Shown here piece by piece: positions 40,205-48,950 of a stretch of DNA of 49,548 nt (the first letter of the stretch is position 1; every line of letters begins with the position of its first letter). The DNA is taken from the NCBI GenBank assembly GCA_036268405.1, contig DATAUF010000073.1, forward strand, positions 1 through 49,548, given 5' to 3'. The stretch comes from DASZTV01 sp036268405. GTDB lineage: Bacteria; Actinomycetota; Actinomycetes; JAFAQI01. The notes beneath the pieces were generated by a model. The model was not told where the DNA came from, ran no database searches, and worked only from the letters and a program-made list of their open reading frames with translations. The position numbers and the translations under genes are program-made.

Positions 40205-41449
40205 CTAGGCGGTTGCGATCCCGACGGGGTGGAAGCGCAGGCCGGGGAAAACCCGGGAGATATGGGGGTTGTCAAGCCGATGGGCGACCAGGTCGCCGAC
40301 CACCTGGCGGTAGTCGGTTGTCACGGCAAGGTCGCCGTAGTCGAGCTTCGTCTCCCCCAGGCCGGGCCAGTGTGTGAATACCTTCCCGCCGTCGATCCCC
40401 TTCCCGAGCACGAACATCACGTTGCCGTGGCCGTGGTCGGTGCCGCCTCCGCTGTTCTCCTCGACGCGACGGCCGAACTCGCTCATCACGACGATCGTCG
40501 TACGTCGCATCTGGTGGCCGAGGTCGGTGGTGAACGCCACCAGTGATGCAGCGAGGTCTGAAAGGAGCGTGGGCAACACGGCGTTCTGTGCGACGTGAGT
40601 GTCCCAGCCACCGATGGCGTCCACGGTGACGGCCTCGGTCTGCTTGACGCCCTTGAGGACCCGGGCGATGTCCAGCAGCGACGCTCCCAGTGGCGAACGC
40701 GGGTAGGCCGCACCGTTTCCCGGCGTGTACGGCGCGGCGCGAACCGCGGCGACCCGGCGAAGCGCGTCGAAGGTCTCTGCCGCCGCCGCCGTGGCAGGCC
40801 GGCCGCGGTCGCTGTAGAGCCGGTCAAGTGAGTGCATGACACGGTCGTAGGCGGCATCGACGGTGGAGAGCTGGAACCCTGCCAGGCCCGTCATCGCCGT
40901 CACATGAGGCCAGCCGACGAGGCTCGCGGCGACGTGCTGACCGACGGACACCGCACGGAACGTGTCGCGGGCTTGCGGGCGACACAGCAGATGCCGGGCG
41001 AGCCAGCCCGTTCCCAACCCCGGGTCGTCGGCGCCTGCCTCCATCGTCGCCTGTGCGTCGAAGTGGGAGTAGTCAGCCGTCGTGAGCATCCCGGTCGCGT
41101 GCACAATCGCGAGCTCGTTGTGTCGCCACAGCGGTATCAAAGGCTGTAGCGAGGGGTGCAGCCCGAAGCGACCGTCGAGGTCATGCACCTTGTTTGCGGG
41201 AATCGCCAGCGTCGGACGGGCGGCGTAGTACGCCTTGTCATGGTGCGGGACGACGAGTGACAGGCCGTCGACCGCGCCGCGCAGGAACAGCACGACGAGG
41301 GTTCCCGGTGGTCGCTTGCTGTCCGAGGTGTCTGCCGCGAAAGCAAAGCGCGGAACCACTGACGGCGCCGCGAGCGCGGCCAACCCGACTGCTCCGCCCT
41401 TGGCGAGCATTCCTCGGCGCGAGAGCGAGCATTCCTCGGCGGCGCTCAC
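40205..41449 (-). CDS. DUF1501 family Tat-exported protein
   Basis: A 414-aa protein. The N-terminus LSRRGMLAKGGAVGLAALAA is a twin-arginine signal, so export across the membrane is expected. The rest resembles a sulfatase/alkaline-phosphatase-like fold typical of DUF1501 (LVVLFLRGAVDGLSLVVPHH; GGWDTHVAQN; VVMSEFGRRVEEN; DHGHGNVMFVLG). Function is not established. GTG at 41449 overlaps the DUF1800 stop as GTGA, so the two are coupled. DUF1800 and DUF1501 genes are commonly paired across bacteria. Confidence 0.88.
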   Translation of the reverse strand: MSAAEECSLSRRGMLAKGGAVGLAALAAPSVVPRFAFAADTSDSKRPPGTLVVLFLRGAVDGLSLVVPHHDKAYYAARPTLAIPANKVHDLDGRFGLHPSLQPLIPLWRHNELAIVHATGMLTTADYSHFDAQATMEAGADDPGLGTGWLARHLLCRPQARDTFRAVSVGQHVAASLVGWPHVTAMTGLAGFQLSTVDAAYDRVMHSLDRLYSDRGRPATAAAAETFDALRRVAAVRAAPYTPGNGAAYPRSPLGASLLDIARVLKGVKQTEAVTVDAIGGWDTHVAQNAVLPTLLSDLAASLVAFTTDLGHQMRRTTIVVMSEFGRRVEENSGGGTDHGHGNVMFVLGKGIDGGKVFTHWPGLGETKLDYGDLAVTTDYRQVVGDLVAHRLDNPHISRVFPGLRFHPVGIATA

Positions 41450-43023
41450 CGGACCGCCATGTATTCGCTGGCCAGGATTCCGAAATGGATCGCCGCGTGC
41501 GTGGGCGTACCGCCGAAGCGCCAGCTGGAGCCCGGCTTGGTGGCGGGGGGCAGTCCGACCATGGCTGCAATGGCACGCCGGTGCGCGGGCCGCATTGCCT
41601 GGCCGAGAATGCGATGGGCGGCCGCCGCGATGATGCCGTCGATGGTGACGCCGGAGTGCCAGGCGGTCGCTGCCGGCCCGCCGTCCTTCTCGAACGGCCC
41701 ACCCGTGTTGGCGTCGGACAGCCAGCCGAGCAGCTGCCACACCTGAAGAGTGGTGTTGGAGTTCAGCCACGCCGCGCCGACCTGCGGGTACCCGTTCGGG
41801 GGAGACCATTCCGACGGGACATGACCCGCCGAGCGAAGAAACGACAGGTACGCACCCCAACCATGGACTGTCGCGGAGCTGAAACCGCCGAGGTCGGGCA
41901 GCTGTGGCCAGGTCCAGCCGAGTCCGCGAACCGCCGCGGCGAAGGTGTCACCAGGGCGACGGGTCTTTCGCCCGCGACTGGCGAAGAACTCGGGCTGCTC
42001 GACGATGAACCGCAGGGTCGCGCCGATATCGGTGCCATGGCGCAAGTAGTGACGGGCCACCCGGTCGACCAGACCCGTGGAGGGGTGATCCTCGACATAG
42101 TGGACGAGCAGCCGCCTAGCGACGTTGCGAGCTGTCGCCGGACGGTGGGCGAGGTACTCCGCGAAGGACCGTACGAGGTGCTCTCCGTTGGGCGACCGGT
42201 TGGCCGCGGTGAATCCGAGGATCTCAAGCCGGCCGGTCCAGTGAACGTCCGTCCGGTATGCGTACTCAGCAGTCTTCGGATCGATCGTGCAGCCGGTGAG
42301 CAGCTTCGCGTAGGCCTTGACGTCGCGCTCGGTGAAGTTGCCGAGCCCGACAGTGTGCAGCTCGAGGTTCTCGCGGGCCAGATTCTCGATCGGGTACGTC
42401 TTCGTCGAGAGCCACTGGTCGAGATAGGTCAACATCGCGGGTGACCGCAGGACCGCCTCGAGCAGGTCGACGAACGAACCGGCTGCGCGCGGACGAACGA
42501 CGGCGGTGTCGTAGGTGAAGCGGGACCAAGGCAGGAACGGCTTCTCGACCAGCGAGCAGACGTTGAAATGGTCGAGCCAGACCTCCGTCAGCCGAGCGAG
42601 CACCTGGTTCTCGGAGTACATCGAGCGCGACAGCGTCGCCCACTCATATGACTGGACCGCCCCATAGACGTCACCGTTGTAGGCGCTTTCGATCTTGTTG
42701 GACGCCATCGACAGGAGCGGGAACATCAGGCCCAGCAGGGTCTCGTGAAGATCGGTCCCACCCGCTAGTTGGTGGTCGAACCAGCCGCTGACCCCCATCT
42801 TGCGGACGGTCGCGAGGTCCGCAGGGGTTGGTCCGTAGCCCAGCCGGCGCAGCGCATGGAGCGCGTGGTCCTTCGGCACCGTGACCGGGACATCGTGCAA
42901 TGGACCCGTGTTGCCGGGCGTTGCGGCGTCCGCCGCGGCACCAGGAACCAGCGCGTAGGCGGTGCCAGCAGCAGCGGCGCCCAGTAGGCCGCGACGGCCC
43001 AACGTCCTGCCCTGTCCCGGCAT
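41446..43023 (-). CDS. DUF1800 family Tat-exported protein
   Basis: A 525-aa protein. GRTLGRRGLLGAAAAGTAYA is a twin-arginine signal. The body has DHALHALRRLGYGPTPADLA, TEVWLDHFNVCSLVEKPFLP, NLARENLELHTVGLGNFTER and TQPEFFASR-like QPEFFASRGRK, the hallmarks of DUF1800. ATG at 43023 is preferred because GGAGG lies 8 nt upstream and the signal begins close by; ATG at 43053 is in frame. It is coupled to DUF1501 downstream. Enzymatic role and substrate are unknown. Confidence 0.88.
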   Translation of the reverse strand: MPGQGRTLGRRGLLGAAAAGTAYALVPGAAADAATPGNTGPLHDVPVTVPKDHALHALRRLGYGPTPADLATVRKMGVSGWFDHQLAGGTDLHETLLGLMFPLLSMASNKIESAYNGDVYGAVQSYEWATLSRSMYSENQVLARLTEVWLDHFNVCSLVEKPFLPWSRFTYDTAVVRPRAAGSFVDLLEAVLRSPAMLTYLDQWLSTKTYPIENLARENLELHTVGLGNFTERDVKAYAKLLTGCTIDPKTAEYAYRTDVHWTGRLEILGFTAANRSPNGEHLVRSFAEYLAHRPATARNVARRLLVHYVEDHPSTGLVDRVARHYLRHGTDIGATLRFIVEQPEFFASRGRKTRRPGDTFAAAVRGLGWTWPQLPDLGGFSSATVHGWGAYLSFLRSAGHVPSEWSPPNGYPQVGAAWLNSNTTLQVWQLLGWLSDANTGGPFEKDGGPAATAWHSGVTIDGIIAAAAHRILGQAMRPAHRRAIAAMVGLPPATKPGSSWRFGGTPTHAAIHFGILASEYMAVR

Positions 43024-43121
43024 CCTGGTTGCCTCCACGGTCAAGCCTGACATGGACGCCGGCGGACGAGGTCTTCGACCGACCAACGAATCAACCGGCA
43101 GCCAGTGACGGTTCTGCCGCG

Positions 43122-44012
43122 CTAGCGCCCGCTCCAACCCTGCACCGGGAGCTTGAACTTGTCGACCAACCTGTCGGTGAACGGTGCACCACGAAGCCTG
43201 ACCAGCCGGACCGGCTCGTCGCTCGGCACGATCTCGAGCCTGTCGGCAGCGCGCAGCGGGTGGGTGCGGCGACCGTCACAGAACAGCACAGCGCTCGACG
43301 CCGGGTCCGCGAGCTCGATCGCGACTGTTGAGGCCGGTGACACGACCAGCGGCCGTGCGAACAGGGCGTGGGCGCTGATCGGTACGACGAGGACCGCCTG
43401 CACGGATGGCCAGACCACGGGGCCGCCGGCGGAGAACGCGTACGCCGTCGAACCGGTCGGCGTCGCACAGACGAGACCGTCGCACCCCCACCTGGACAGC
43501 GGCCGCCCGTCGATCTCGAGGATCAGGTTGACCATGTGCTCGCGGCTGTCCTTCTCCACCGAGACGTCATTGAGGGCCCAGTCGCGCAGCACCTCCGCGC
43601 CATCTCTCAGCACGCGGACGTCAAGCGCGAGCCGCTCTTCGACCTCGTAGTCGCCGGCCAGGATCTTCGTTGCCGCGAGGTCCAGCGACGTCGGATCTGC
43701 CTCGGCGAGAAAGCCCACATGTCCGAGGTTGACGCCGAGCAACGGAGTGTTCTGCGGCCTGGCGTACTCCGCGGCGCGCAACAACGTCCCGTCACCACCG
43801 AACGCCACGACCAGCTCTGCACCGGCTGCAGAGCCCGCGTCGTCCGGCACGATTACCGCGCCCGAGCAGCCCACCTCTTCGGCCTCGGAGTCGATCACCC
43901 TGATGACGTGCCCGGCGGCGTACAACCGGTCACCGAGCTCTCGCGCCGCCGCGGCGGCGCCGGGACGACGCGTGTGCACCACGAGGAGCACCGCTCGGCC
44001 GGCGGCGCTCAC
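43122..44012 (-). CDS. nadK: NAD kinase
   Basis: A 296-aa kinase that makes NADP from NAD. The GGDGT motif (FGGDGTLLRAAEYA, about 69-82) and the second block GCDGLVCATPTGSTAYAFSA with GGP are intact; LGVNLGHVGFLAE and ALNDVSVEKDSREHM also match. GTG at 44012 overlaps the tlyA stop by 4 bp. The order tlyA-nadK-recN is the Rv1694-Rv1696 order, here interrupted by DUF1800 and DUF1501. Confidence 0.95.
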   Translation of the reverse strand: MSAAGRAVLLVVHTRRPGAAAAARELGDRLYAAGHVIRVIDSEAEEVGCSGAVIVPDDAGSAAGAELVVAFGGDGTLLRAAEYARPQNTPLLGVNLGHVGFLAEADPTSLDLAATKILAGDYEVEERLALDVRVLRDGAEVLRDWALNDVSVEKDSREHMVNLILEIDGRPLSRWGCDGLVCATPTGSTAYAFSAGGPVVWPSVQAVLVVPISAHALFARPLVVSPASTVAIELADPASSAVLFCDGRRTHPLRAADRLEIVPSDEPVRLVRLRGAPFTDRLVDKFKLPVQGWSGR

Positions 44013-44806
44013 TGCGGCCCCGTCGAGACGGCGCCGGCGATGGCCGCGTCATCCGGCGGGTCGGCACCTGCTTGCAACCACAGGAAGTACTCGACGTTGC
44101 CGGCCAGCCCTGGCAGCGGGCTCGCAACGACGCCCACTGTCCCCAGTCCCGCATCATTCGCGCATCCGGCGACCTTCGCCACTGCGGCGGCGCGCAACGC
44201 GGGATCGCGGACGACGCCGCCGGCCCCAACCGCGTCGCGGCCGGCCTCGAACTGTGGCTTGACCATCACGACGAGGTCGCCGCCGACACCAAGGCAGCCG
44301 ATGAGCGCACCGAGCACCGTGGTGAGGGAGATGAACGAAAGGTCGGCGACGACAAGCTCGACCGACCCGCCGATCATCGTGGGGGTAATGGTGCGGACGT
44401 TCGTGCGATCTAGCACCCGGACCTTCGGATCGCTCGCGAGAGACCACGCGAGCTGGCCGTAGCCGACATCGACCGCGACGACCTCGCGGGCGCCACGACG
44501 TAGCAGCACCTGAGTGAAGCCGCCCGTCGAGGCGCCGGCGTCCAGACAGCGGCGCCCGGCGACCGGCAGGGCGGGCCAGTGATCGAGAGCGCCGGCGAGC
44601 TTGTGCGCGCCGCGGGAGACCGTTGACTCGCCCTGGACAGCAGCGACGTGGAGCGGAGTCGCGGCGTCGACCGCGGTCGCCGCCTTGCTGGCGGGCATCC
44701 CGCCGACCTTGACGCGGCCCTGCGCGACGAGGTCAAGGGCGTCCTGCCGGGACCGCGCCAGACCACGACGTACGAGCTCGACATCGAGGCGGGTCTTCGA
44801 AGCCAT
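44009..44806 (-). CDS. tlyA: 16S/23S rRNA cytidine-2'-O-methyltransferase TlyA
   Basis: A 265-aa protein with an S4 domain (about 4-60, RLDVELVRRGLARSRQDALD) and an FtsJ-like methyltransferase domain (DAGASTGGFTQVLLRRGA; VVADLSFISL; MVKPQFEAGRD). In mycobacteria it methylates rRNA and determines capreomycin sensitivity. ATG at 44806 gives the normal length. The 57-aa gene ends 16 bp upstream. Confidence 0.93.
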   Translation of the reverse strand: MASKTRLDVELVRRGLARSRQDALDLVAQGRVKVGGMPASKAATAVDAATPLHVAAVQGESTVSRGAHKLAGALDHWPALPVAGRRCLDAGASTGGFTQVLLRRGAREVVAVDVGYGQLAWSLASDPKVRVLDRTNVRTITPTMIGGSVELVVADLSFISLTTVLGALIGCLGVGGDLVVMVKPQFEAGRDAVGAGGVVRDPALRAAAVAKVAGCANDAGLGTVGVVASPLPGLAGNVEYFLWLQAGADPPDDAAIAGAVSTGPQ

Positions 44807-44822
44807 CGCGAGGACCTGGTTC

Positions 44823-44996
44823 CTACTGCCCGTCGTCGAGCTCGGCGAGCGCGTCGTGCAGTCGCCGCTGCACATCGTCGAAGATCTCGACATGGGTCTC
44901 TACCGGGGCCGCCTCGACATCACGAAGCCGTTCGAGTGCGGCATCCACTGAGGCAACGCCGGTCGCCTCATCGGCCTGTGGCCCTGCGTCTTCCAC
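44823..44996 (-). CDS. Small conserved acidic protein upstream of tlyA
   Basis: A 57-aa acidic protein. It reads GVASVDAALERLRDVEAAPV and ETHVEIFDDVQRRLHDALAE, ending LDDGQ, and forms predicted helices. It resembles the small acidic proteins found next to tlyA in many actinobacteria; no function is known to me. GTG at 44996 has a -10 box 6 nt upstream and is presumably leaderless. Its stop is 16 bp ahead of tlyA, so it is the first gene of the tlyA-nadK unit. Confidence 0.75.
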   Translation of the reverse strand: MEDAGPQADEATGVASVDAALERLRDVEAAPVETHVEIFDDVQRRLHDALAELDDGQ

Positions 44997-45002
44997 CCGA
45001 CG

Positions 45003-45008
45003 ACGGTA
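45003..45008 (-). promoter_or_regulatory. -10 box of the 57-aa gene / tlyA unit
   Basis: TACCGT on the minus strand, 6 nt before GTG 44996. It is divergent from the -10 at 45039-45044, with only 30 bp between the two boxes. Confidence 0.5.
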
Positions 45009-45038
45009 GCCGACGTGAGCGCAGGAGCACGGACCCGT

Positions 45039-45044
45039 TAGCGT
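45039..45044 (+). promoter_or_regulatory. -10 box of the SCP2-like gene (leaderless candidate)
   Basis: TAGCGT fits TANNNT and is followed by 8 nt and GTG at 45053. Confidence 0.5.
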
Positions 45045-45052
45045 GGCCCGTT

Positions 45053-45409
45053 GTGGCGACGCTCAAGCAGTGCCGCGCGGCGCTCGACCAGCTCGCCGAC
45101 ACGGTCGACGGCGTCGATCCCGCACTGCGGGCCAAGCACATCCCGGATCGCACCGTCCTGTGCCGGGTCCGTGATCTCGACATCGCATTCAGCGCACGTC
45201 TGGATGCGGCCGGAGTCCACGACCTGGTCGAGCTGGCACCCGATGCGGACGACCCGGGCACCGACGTCCGCCTTGCGCTCGACAGTGACGATCTGATCGC
45301 CCTCGCCAACGGTCAGGAGGACTTCATCACAGCCTGGCTTCGCGGGCGGGTACACGTCTCAGCCTCGATGCGGGACATGCTGCGGCTCAGATCCGTCCTC
45401 GGGTTGTGA
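45053..45409 (+). CDS. SCP2-like sterol-binding domain protein
   Basis: A 118-aa protein whose C-terminal half (DVRLALDSDDLIALANGQED and FITAWLRGRVHVSASMRDML, then RLRSVLGL) is the SCP2-like fold that holds hydrophobic ligands. The N-terminus is a short helix with C7. In actinobacteria such proteins are common and unstudied. GTG at 45053 gives a domain-sized protein and follows a -10 box by 8 nt; the upstream frame is unrelated. The stop overlaps the -35 to -10 region of the DUF1015 gene, 16 bp before its start. Confidence 0.8.
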   Translation: MATLKQCRAALDQLADTVDGVDPALRAKHIPDRTVLCRVRDLDIAFSARLDAAGVHDLVELAPDADDPGTDVRLALDSDDLIALANGQEDFITAWLRGRVHVSASMRDMLRLRSVLGL

Positions 45410-45413
45410 CCCG

Positions 45414-45419
45414 TAAAAT
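45414..45419 (+). promoter_or_regulatory. -10 box of the DUF1015 gene (leaderless candidate)
   Basis: TAAAAT, close to TATAAT, 6 nt before the ATG at 45426; AT-rich in a GC-rich setting. Confidence 0.6.
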
Positions 45420-45425
45420 CCCTGC

Positions 45426-46715
45426 ATGACCCAGACCGACTCATCCGGCGTCCCGCGGCCCGATGGCCTCATCCTGGCGCCGTTCCGCGCGCTGCGTTAC
45501 AGCTCGGCGGCGTCGCTAACCGACGTGCTGGCGCCGCCGTACGACGTGATCGATGCCGACGAGCAGGCCGAGCTCGAGGCACGGGATCCGTCGAACGTGG
45601 TCCGGCTGACGCTCCCCCGCGACGACGACGGGCCCGACAGCCGGTACGCCGCCGCCGGACGCCTGCTGGCGGCCTGGCGATCGGACGGCACGCTCGTCCC
45701 GGATGACCAGCCCGCGCTCTACATCTACGAGCAGCAAGCCGACGGACACACCCAGCGCGGACTCGTCGGCGCCCTCGGGCTGACCCCTGCCGAGGACCAG
45801 ATCGTCCTGCCGCACGAGAACACGATGGCGGGACCCGTCGCTGACCGGCTGGCGTTGATGGGCGCCACCGCCGCTGACCTCGAGATGATCTTCCTGGTCT
45901 ACGACGGCGGCGGTGCCGCAAGCCAGGCGGTCGCCGAAGCCGGAACCGCCGCACCGCTTGTCGAAGCCACGACTCCGGACGGCACCCACCACAGGCTGTG
46001 GGCGGTCACCGACCCGGCCGCGCTCGAGGCAATCGCCGCTGATCTGCATCCGCGACGCGCCGTCATCGCAGACGGGCACCACCGCTATGCGACGTTTCTG
46101 CGCTACCAGGCGGACCGCCACGCGGCCGGCGAAGGGTCCGGGGCCTGGGACCTGGGGCTCGCGTTTTTGGTGGACGGCTCCGCTTTCGGCCCGGAGGTGC
46201 ACGCAATCCACCGCGCGGTGCCCGGGCTCGCGCCCGCCCGAGCCGCAGAGCTGGCAGCAGCGGGATTCACGGTCGCCGAGATCGCAGGCGGGGTCGACGC
46301 CGCAACCGAAGCCCTCGCGAAGGCGGGAGCTCTCGGCACGGCGTTCGTGCTGACCGACGGCGACGCGGCGTGGTTGCTCACCGACCCGGATGCCGACCGG
46401 CTCGCTGCCGCGGTGCCGGCCGAACGCTCCGCAGCGTGGCGCGCGCTCGATGTCGCAGTCGCGCACACGCTCCTCATTGGGGACCTGTGGCAGCTGGAGG
46501 ACTCCGAGCAGGTCGTGGAGTTCCACCACGACGTACCAGCCGCGATCGCCGCCGCCCGCGCGAGCGGCGGCACCGCGCTGCTGCTCAACCCCACGCCGGT
46601 CGCGGACGTCGCCGCGGTGGCGGCGGCGGGCGACCGGATGCCGAGGAAGTCGACGCTGTTCGTCCCGAAGCCTGCGACCGGGCTGCTGATCAGAGCGTTC
46701 GCCGACGCCGGCTAG
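45426..46715 (+). CDS. DUF1015 family protein
   Basis: A 429-aa cytoplasmic protein. It has APFRALRYSSAASLTDVLAP with PPYDVIDADEQAELEARDPS at the start and VIADGHHRYATFLRYQADRH near residues 212-231, the characteristic DUF1015 block, and LLLNPTPVADVAAVAAAGDR and MPRKSTLFVPKPATGLLIR near the end. The family is present in many bacteria and archaea; its activity is not settled. ATG at 45426 follows a strong -10 by 6 nt. The stop shares CTAG (46712-46715) with the convergent SSB-like gene. Confidence 0.9.
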   Translation: MTQTDSSGVPRPDGLILAPFRALRYSSAASLTDVLAPPYDVIDADEQAELEARDPSNVVRLTLPRDDDGPDSRYAAAGRLLAAWRSDGTLVPDDQPALYIYEQQADGHTQRGLVGALGLTPAEDQIVLPHENTMAGPVADRLALMGATAADLEMIFLVYDGGGAASQAVAEAGTAAPLVEATTPDGTHHRLWAVTDPAALEAIAADLHPRRAVIADGHHRYATFLRYQADRHAAGEGSGAWDLGLAFLVDGSAFGPEVHAIHRAVPGLAPARAAELAAAGFTVAEIAGGVDAATEALAKAGALGTAFVLTDGDAAWLLTDPDADRLAAAVPAERSAAWRALDVAVAHTLLIGDLWQLEDSEQVVEFHHDVPAAIAAARASGGTALLLNPTPVADVAAVAAAGDRMPRKSTLFVPKPATGLLIRAFADAG

Positions 46716-47074
46716 CCGCCCCGGGTCGCGCGGGCCACTTCGACCTCGAACCGGCTGGCCGTCCCCGAGGGCGAGCGCCAGAATCGCCGCCGAAGCGCGC
46801 CCTCGACCGCGATCGTCTCCCCCGGTTGCCATCGCAGCGCCGCGCGGCGCACCCGGGCGTTGAACGCCACGCAGTCGACGGCGTCGATCCCGGCACGCTC
46901 CGCGCCCGCGGGCCGGTCCACGATGATCCGCCAGGCAACCACCTCGTCACCGCTCGGCAGCTCGCGAGCCTCGGCCATGGCAGAGAGCCGCCCCGTGATT
47001 GCCACCTCGTTTCGATGCTCGATCTGAGTCTTCCGTTGCGCCACCCTCTTCGGGGCGGCAGTCGCCGGCGCCAT
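46712..47074 (-). CDS. Single-stranded DNA-binding protein-like (short OB-fold)
   Basis: A 120-aa OB-fold protein with HRNEVAITGRLSAMAEARELPSG-like start (NEVAITGRLS), VVAWRIIVDRP, DAVDCVAFNARVRRAALRWQ and ETIAVEGALRRRFWR. This is the short actinobacterial SSB-like branch, which lacks the acidic tail (DDIPF) of canonical SSB. It may act in DNA processing or competence rather than replication; this is inference. ATG at 47074 has GGAG 6-7 nt upstream. A longer in-frame extension to 47263 is not credible. Confidence 0.78.
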   Translation of the reverse strand: MAPATAAPKRVAQRKTQIEHRNEVAITGRLSAMAEARELPSGDEVVAWRIIVDRPAGAERAGIDAVDCVAFNARVRRAALRWQPGETIAVEGALRRRFWRSPSGTASRFEVEVARATRGG

Positions 47075-47177
47075 CCAAGTCTCCTTCGTTGTCGGAGTCT
47101 CGACGGTGGCGCTGCGCCACGACGCTCCCGAGGGGTCATCGATCGGGCTGTGGATGACCAGGCGCAGACTGAAAGTC

Positions 47178-48125
47178 GTGGACTCCGAACGCGTGGTGAC
47201 GGTTGACCTGGGGCACGACGTACATTGCCTGGACACGTTGATGTCTGGGTACGAAGGCATCACCGCCGGCTATTTCATCGCCAGCGATCGGCCTTGTCTC
47301 ATCGAGACCGGTACGGCGCGATCAGCACCGGCGGTGCAACGCGCACTCGACGCCCTGGGGATCGGGCGCACCGACCTCGCGACGATTGCGGTCACGCACA
47401 TCCATCTCGACCACGCCGGCGGGGTGGGTGATCTTGCGGAGGCGTATCCGAACGCGGAGATCGTCGTGCATCAGCGGGGCGCCCGCCACCTGGCCGACCC
47501 CACGAAGCTCATGAGCAGCGCCCACCGGGTGTTCGGGGACCTGATGGACAGCGTGTTCGGCGAGCTGCGCCCGACCGACAGCGGCCGGATCCGAGCGGTT
47601 GACGACGTCGGCGAGATCGATCTGGGCGGGGGCCGCACGCTCACGACGTACTACTCCCCTGGCCACGCACAGCACCACGTCGGCCTGCTCGACTCGCAGA
47701 GCGGCGATCTGTACGTCGGGGACGCGGCGGGAGTGTTCATCCCGGAGACCGGGGCGATCAAGCCGTCGACGCCGCCGCCTGACTTCGACCTCGAAACCAC
47801 CCTGGCCTCGCTGCGCCACTTCGCCGACTTGGCGCCGCAGCGCCTGCTGTTCAGCCATTTCGGCCCGGTCGAGCACGTCGGATCGGCTCTCGATGAGGCC
47901 GCAGAGGAGCTCCAGGTCTGGGTCGGCCTGGTGCGCGAGACCCGTACCGACGCTCTCGATCTCGACCATGCGATCACCATGCTGCGCGAACGCACCGCCG
48001 AGCGCTACGGGCGGCTCTACACCGACCCGGAGCTCGACGCGAAGTTCGAGCTGCTCAACTCCACGGCCGCCAACATCAACGGGATCAACCGCTGGCTGGA
48101 CTCCGTCGAAGGCGCGACCGCCTGA
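47178..48125 (+). CDS. Metallo-beta-lactamase fold hydrolase
   Basis: A 315-aa MBL-fold protein. The metal motif is THIHLDHAGG (HxHxDH), with DHAGGVGDLAEAYPNAEIVV after it, YSPGHAQHHVGLLD, and LYVGDAAGVFIPETGAIKPS for the third ligand set. The C-terminal helices are extended and end INGINRWLDSVEGATA. GTG at 47178 is preferred; ATG at 47154 is in frame and also possible. The family includes hydroxyacylglutathione hydrolase-like and lactonase-like enzymes; the substrate is not assignable. It converges exactly with the TPR gene: the two stops form TGATCA. Confidence 0.85.
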   Translation: MDSERVVTVDLGHDVHCLDTLMSGYEGITAGYFIASDRPCLIETGTARSAPAVQRALDALGIGRTDLATIAVTHIHLDHAGGVGDLAEAYPNAEIVVHQRGARHLADPTKLMSSAHRVFGDLMDSVFGELRPTDSGRIRAVDDVGEIDLGGGRTLTTYYSPGHAQHHVGLLDSQSGDLYVGDAAGVFIPETGAIKPSTPPPDFDLETTLASLRHFADLAPQRLLFSHFGPVEHVGSALDEAAEELQVWVGLVRETRTDALDLDHAITMLRERTAERYGRLYTDPELDAKFELLNSTAANINGINRWLDSVEGATA

Positions 48126-48920
48126 TCAGCTGAGCCGGTCCAGTTGCTCATCCGCATCGGTCTCGCCGTCGTCATCGATTGCAGAGACTGACGCGAACCA
48201 CTCCCGCGCCTCGTCCAGTCGCCCGGCATCCTCGAGCGCAGCCGCGTAGGCGTACCAAAGCCTGACGGTCCAGTCGGTGACCTCGCGACGGCGCAGTGCG
48301 GGACCTTGCAGCGCGACGACTGCGGCGCTCATCTCGCCGCGGTCCCGGCGCGCACCTGACTCCACGATCGCGAGCTCGACTCGCTCAGCGGCAGACAACC
48401 TCCGGGCATCCGGGTCCCGGACCAGCGCAAGGGCGCGCTCGGGGCGCCCCAGGCCGCGCTCACAGTCGGCCATCACCGGCAGGTACGTCGGGTCCCCGGT
48501 CATGCGGCGCACCGCGCGCAGCTCGGCGAGGGCGGTCGCGAAGTCACCCGTGTGGTACGCGGCGACGCCGACCGCCTCGCGCACCGATGCGATGCGGGGT
48601 GCAAGCGCTCGCGCATAGCGCGCGTGCGTCAATGCCAGCTCAGGGTCCTCGTCGAGCGCCCGTCCGGCAGCAACCAGATGTCGTGCGACCGCCTCAGCGA
48701 GTCCGTCACCGAGGCTGCGCAGCCCAGCCATCACGAAGCGGTCGAGATCGCGGGCTCGGATGTCATCGGCCAGTTGTGGCTCGTTGGGCCGCGGTGGGCG
48801 CTCCCGCTCGGCATCCGGACGCGGCCGTCGCACCGGACCTCCGCCGGCATTGTTGCCACGGCCGCTTGAGCCGGTCGGACTGCGGCGCGGCGGCGGGGGC
48901 ACTGCGAGCTCCTTACCCAT
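48126..48920 (-). CDS. Tetratricopeptide repeat protein
   Basis: A 264-aa protein. Residues 1-50 are a proline/arginine-rich, low-complexity stretch; from about residue 60 helical repeats follow (LARHLVAAGRALDEDPELAL-type, ALAPRIASVREAVGVAAYHT, ALAELRAVRRMTGDPTYLPV). TPR arrays usually hold other proteins together. It resembles the conserved TPR protein near tlyA in mycobacteria (Rv1691). ATG at 48920 starts 31 bp after the rRNA terminator stem, so either it has a promoter overlapping that stem or it depends on read-through. Confidence 0.8.
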   Translation of the reverse strand: MGKELAVPPPPRRSPTGSSGRGNNAGGGPVRRPRPDAERERPPRPNEPQLADDIRARDLDRFVMAGLRSLGDGLAEAVARHLVAAGRALDEDPELALTHARYARALAPRIASVREAVGVAAYHTGDFATALAELRAVRRMTGDPTYLPVMADCERGLGRPERALALVRDPDARRLSAAERVELAIVESGARRDRGEMSAAVVALQGPALRRREVTDWTVRLWYAYAAALEDAGRLDEAREWFASVSAIDDDGETDADEQLDRLS

Positions 48921-48950
48921 CGTTATCGGTACGGCGAATGCCCAGACAAC

